Assembly (NCBI RefSeq): GCF_001426525.1 | Contig: NZ_LMEW01000033.1 | Coordinates: 398,820 to 462,819, forward strand | DNA length: 64,000 nucleotides | Direction of reading: 5' to 3' | Origin: Massilia sp. Root133 | GTDB taxonomy: Bacteria > Pseudomonadota > Gammaproteobacteria > Burkholderiales > Burkholderiaceae_D | Shown here: positions 62,255 through 64,000 of the stretch, one piece after another | Layout of the letters: each line of letters starts with the position of its first letter | How positions within the stretch are numbered: position 1 is the first letter of the stretch | The notes under the pieces: model-generated | Databases searched by the model: none | The model's input: only the letters and a program-made list of their open reading frames with translations | Told to the model about the DNA's origin: nothing | Position numbers and translations under genes: made by a program

Positions 62255-63202
62255 GTGAAAATGAACATCATAGACAAGAATTTCCACCAGGAAAAGTCCA
62301 GTGGCGAAGCTCTGCAGGACTCTACAAAAGAAGCACTGACCAAGGGTTCGAACCGGTTCGAGTTGCTGGAGAAATCCATCCGCCGAGCCACAGGAAAAGC
62401 GATCATCGAGTTCAACATGATCGAAGAAGGTGACCTTGTCATGGTGTGCCTTTCGGGTGGTGCTGATAGCTATACGATGCTGGAAACCTTGCGGCACCTA
62501 CAACGTATTGCGCCAGTAAATTTTGAGATAGTTGCTGTAAATTTAGATCAAAAACAGCCTGGGTTCCCCGAGCATGTTTTGCCGACGTATCTCAAGAGCA
62601 TCAATGTTCGCTACCAAATCATAGAGCAGGACACATATAGCATAGTTAAGGAAAAAATTGCGCCAGGGAAAACAACCTGCTCTTTATGCTCGCGGTTGCG
62701 TCGAGGAATCTTGTATCGTACAGCTAAAGAGCTAGGCGCTACAAAGATCGCTCTAGGTCACCATAGAGACGATATTCTGCATACGTTCATGCTCAACCTG
62801 TTCTATGGTGGATCGGTCAAAAGTATGCCGCCCAAACTGTTGGCTGACGATGGGGAAAATATCGTTATTCGACCGCTGGCATACTGCCGTGAAGCCGATA
62901 TCAAAAAATATGCTGCTGCAATGGGGTTCCCGATCATTCCATGTAACCTCTGCGGATCTCAGCCTAATCTTCAACGTCAGGCAATGCGAGAGATGCTCAA
63001 TCAATGGGAAAAAACGAACCCGCTGTGGGTTCGAAGCATGATGACGGCAATGCAGAATGTGGTACCTTCACACATGATGGATCGCTCGCTGTTTGATTTC
63101 ACGGAATTTGTGTCTAAGGATCAAGCCGTTCAACAGGGGGATCTACTCTTCGATACCGAAGACCAAGCGTCGGCGAAACAAAGTATTATTAAATTTGTTT
63201 AG
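62255..63202 (+). CDS. ttcA: Island-borne complete TtcA (tRNA-cytidine 2-sulfurtransferase)
   Basis: A 315-residue enzyme that thiolates C32 of tRNA using ATP and a 4Fe-4S cluster. Cluster Cys pairs are Cys142/145 (TTCSLCSRL) and Cys230/233 (PCNLCGSQ). The PP-loop at 67-72 reads SGGADS; most TtcA have SGGKDS. GHHRDDIL and VVPSHMMDRSLFDF follow. The GTG start at 62255 has AAGG 7 bases upstream; an ATG lies at 62261. GC is lower than the broken host ttcA, and the sequence is closer to the gammaproteobacterial type. It is presumably a replacement for the gene the island destroyed. Confidence 0.93.
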   Translation: MKMNIIDKNFHQEKSSGEALQDSTKEALTKGSNRFELLEKSIRRATGKAIIEFNMIEEGDLVMVCLSGGADSYTMLETLRHLQRIAPVNFEIVAVNLDQKQPGFPEHVLPTYLKSINVRYQIIEQDTYSIVKEKIAPGKTTCSLCSRLRRGILYRTAKELGATKIALGHHRDDILHTFMLNLFYGGSVKSMPPKLLADDGENIVIRPLAYCREADIKKYAAAMGFPIIPCNLCGSQPNLQRQAMREMLNQWEKTNPLWVRSMMTAMQNVVPSHMMDRSLFDFTEFVSKDQAVQQGDLLFDTEDQASAKQSIIKFV

Positions 63203-63277
63203 GGAAGACGCTGCGGGATCTGTATCGGTTTCGTGGCTTCTTTCTAAGATTAACACTAGGTTCGTTCGTTTTTTGTT

Positions 63278-63700
63278 TCAACCTCCTTGGCTTCTCGTGT
63301 TATCTGGCATGGGAGCATCGAGTAAATGGGTACCGCCCTCGAGTAGTGATACGTTGTACACTAATTGTGCGTGCCGAAGTAGGAGAGCATCATGTCGTGC
63401 TTGTAGCTCAGCAAGCTCGGAGCTTATCGCGTTAATGTCCTCGCTTCCCGGACCGCTTGTCGACTTCCCAGGCATTGTCTCGGGAGTGGCTACCCGGCGC
63501 TTTGCAGCCTGAAAGGCTTTGTGAACATTCTTGTTTGCCGACAGCGCCTGCCTAGACCATGTATTGGCAACCTCTTCTCCATCGCGCTCAATGATTGCGG
63601 TCCGCAATACTTCCCAACTAAGACGCTTTGACGCAGGCCACCTTTGTAACAGCTTGACTATCGCTAACTCGTCTTCTGTGTTGATTTTCTTCATGCCCAT
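63278..63700 (-). CDS. Small integrase-operon-associated protein (GinD-like)
   Basis: A 140-residue protein: an N-terminal helical DNA-binding-like part (LLQRWPASKRLSWEVLRTAI, then WSRQALSANKNVHKAFQAAKRR), then a coiled coil (ISSELAELQARHDALLLRHAQL) and a short tail. This layout matches small proteins encoded last in operons of several tyrosine recombinases. The gene follows the truncated frame at 63709 by 8 bp. The family call is from memory of pattern. Confidence 0.55.
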   Translation of the reverse strand: MGMKKINTEDELAIVKLLQRWPASKRLSWEVLRTAIIERDGEEVANTWSRQALSANKNVHKAFQAAKRRVATPETMPGKSTSGPGSEDINAISSELAELQARHDALLLRHAQLVYNVSLLEGGTHLLDAPMPDNTRSQGG

Positions 63701-63708
63701 AGGTCATC

Positions 63709-64000
63709 TTATCTATCTAAGCTGTGATAGCTAACGTCATCCTTAGCTAATTTTGTGATTAGTTCTGATGCCGTCATTGTTCCTGAGGGTGCGCTAAACG
63801 TAACTATCGCACCTGCAGGGATTTCATCATCATTCTCGGTAGAGAGGATTAAGTTACATCGTTGTACATCGTCTCTAAACTGCTGTAATTGCAGTACGAG
63901 TGAGCGAGGAGCCTCATCATACTTAGCTATTCGTTGCTCAGCCACCGTTATCATTCTCATAGCGAATGCAAGTTTGTCATGTATAAACGGAAGGCGCCTT
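63709..64000 (-). CDS. C-terminal end of a larger protein, probable integrase (partial)
   Basis: The frame stays open through the right window edge (residues RRLPFIHDKLAFA precede the apparent Met at 63960), so only the last 97 or so residues are seen. They are soluble and helical and contain no catalytic Arg/His/Tyr motif. Identification as a recombinase rests on position upstream of the GinD-like gene at an island end. Confidence 0.5.
   Translation of the reverse strand, partial: RRLPFIHDKLAFAMRMITVAEQRIAKYDEAPRSLVLQLQQFRDDVQRCNLILSTENDDEIPAGAIVTFSAPSGTMTASELITKLAKDDVSYHSLDR

Larger units (their letters stand above)
11748..64000. mobile_element. Integrated genomic island (left end seen, right end beyond window)
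   Basis: The left boundary is set by the break in host ttcA at about 11,748. No N-terminal ttcA half occurs in the window, so the right boundary is past 64,000. The interior has lower-GC cargo, a large metal-resistance block and a complete divergent ttcA copy at 62.3 kb. At the far right a small protein resembling integrase-operon proteins is preceded by the end of a larger gene. The layout (recombinase operon at one edge, cargo behind it) resembles GInt-type islands with a ginABCD operon. That family assignment is inference. Confidence 0.75.

Noticed and set aside
62255..63202. Second ttcA as a simple chromosomal duplication
   Set aside because: Lower GC, different sequence type, opposite orientation and location inside the island point to acquired cargo.
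1..64000. CRISPR arrays, tRNA or rRNA genes
   Set aside because: No regularly spaced repeats and no recognisable tRNA or rRNA segments were seen; the insertion site is a protein gene, not a tRNA.

Overview
The window looks like chromosomal DNA of a GC-rich betaproteobacterium, most likely an Oxalobacteraceae/Massilia-type Burkholderiales. The evidence is the fused indolepyruvate ferredoxin oxidoreductase with a divergent Lrp regulator, a PEP-CTERM protein, and beta-type TtcA and RND sequences. This is inference from protein character; no search was run.

Layout. (1) 1-11.0 kb is an ordinary chromosomal backbone: an IS1595-type transposase tail, Lrp regulator, iorAB fusion, S41 and M14 peptidases, a GT2 glycosyltransferase and an FHS-type sugar transporter. 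(2) At about 11,748 the host tRNA 2-thiocytidine synthase gene ttcA is cut inside its PP-loop codons (SGG|KDS). Everything to the right, to beyond the window end, appears to be one integrated genomic island of more than 52 kb. (3) 11.8-22.3 kb is a lower-GC cargo zone: an XRE regulator with a divergent gene, an AbiEi-like protein, a frameshifted metallophosphoesterase, a DEDD exoribonuclease, a decayed DUF4041/T5orf172 gene, an overlapping pair with an XRE-ImmA/IrrE metallopeptidase, a TIR protein, a hipA gene split by an IS3-family element, and an FCP1-like phosphatase. (4) 22.5-47.8 kb is a large copper/silver block: cusCBA with CusF-like proteins, a copper chaperone plus P1B ATPase behind a CueR-type promoter, copC/copD, copA/copB, a Cys-rich copper storage protein, DUF305 proteins, and a second multicopper oxidase with an orphan TolC. 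(5) 48-58.5 kb holds an acyltransferase, cadR with a divergent CDF transporter, czcCBA and a czcD-like gene. (6) 58.7-60 kb is a merR/merTP unit without merA. (7) 60.1-64 kb is the right island margin: three uncharacterised genes (one with a nuclease-like motif), a complete replacement ttcA, and the end of a probable integrase operon that runs off the window.

How it works together. The island destroys ttcA on entry and carries its own full-length ttcA, whose PP-loop reads SGGADS; the altered residue is the Lys at which the host gene was cut. This could keep tRNA thiolation running and also remove the target site. The metal genes form a layered defence. P1B ATPase, CDF and RND pumps export metal, CopA-type oxidases and CusF/Csp/DUF411/Met-rich proteins handle periplasmic and cytosolic copper, and MerR-family promoters with 19-bp spacers give metal induction. 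A family of small secreted Cys/His-rich proteins, most ending in [L/I]ERP, sits at the head of most of the efflux and oxidase operons.
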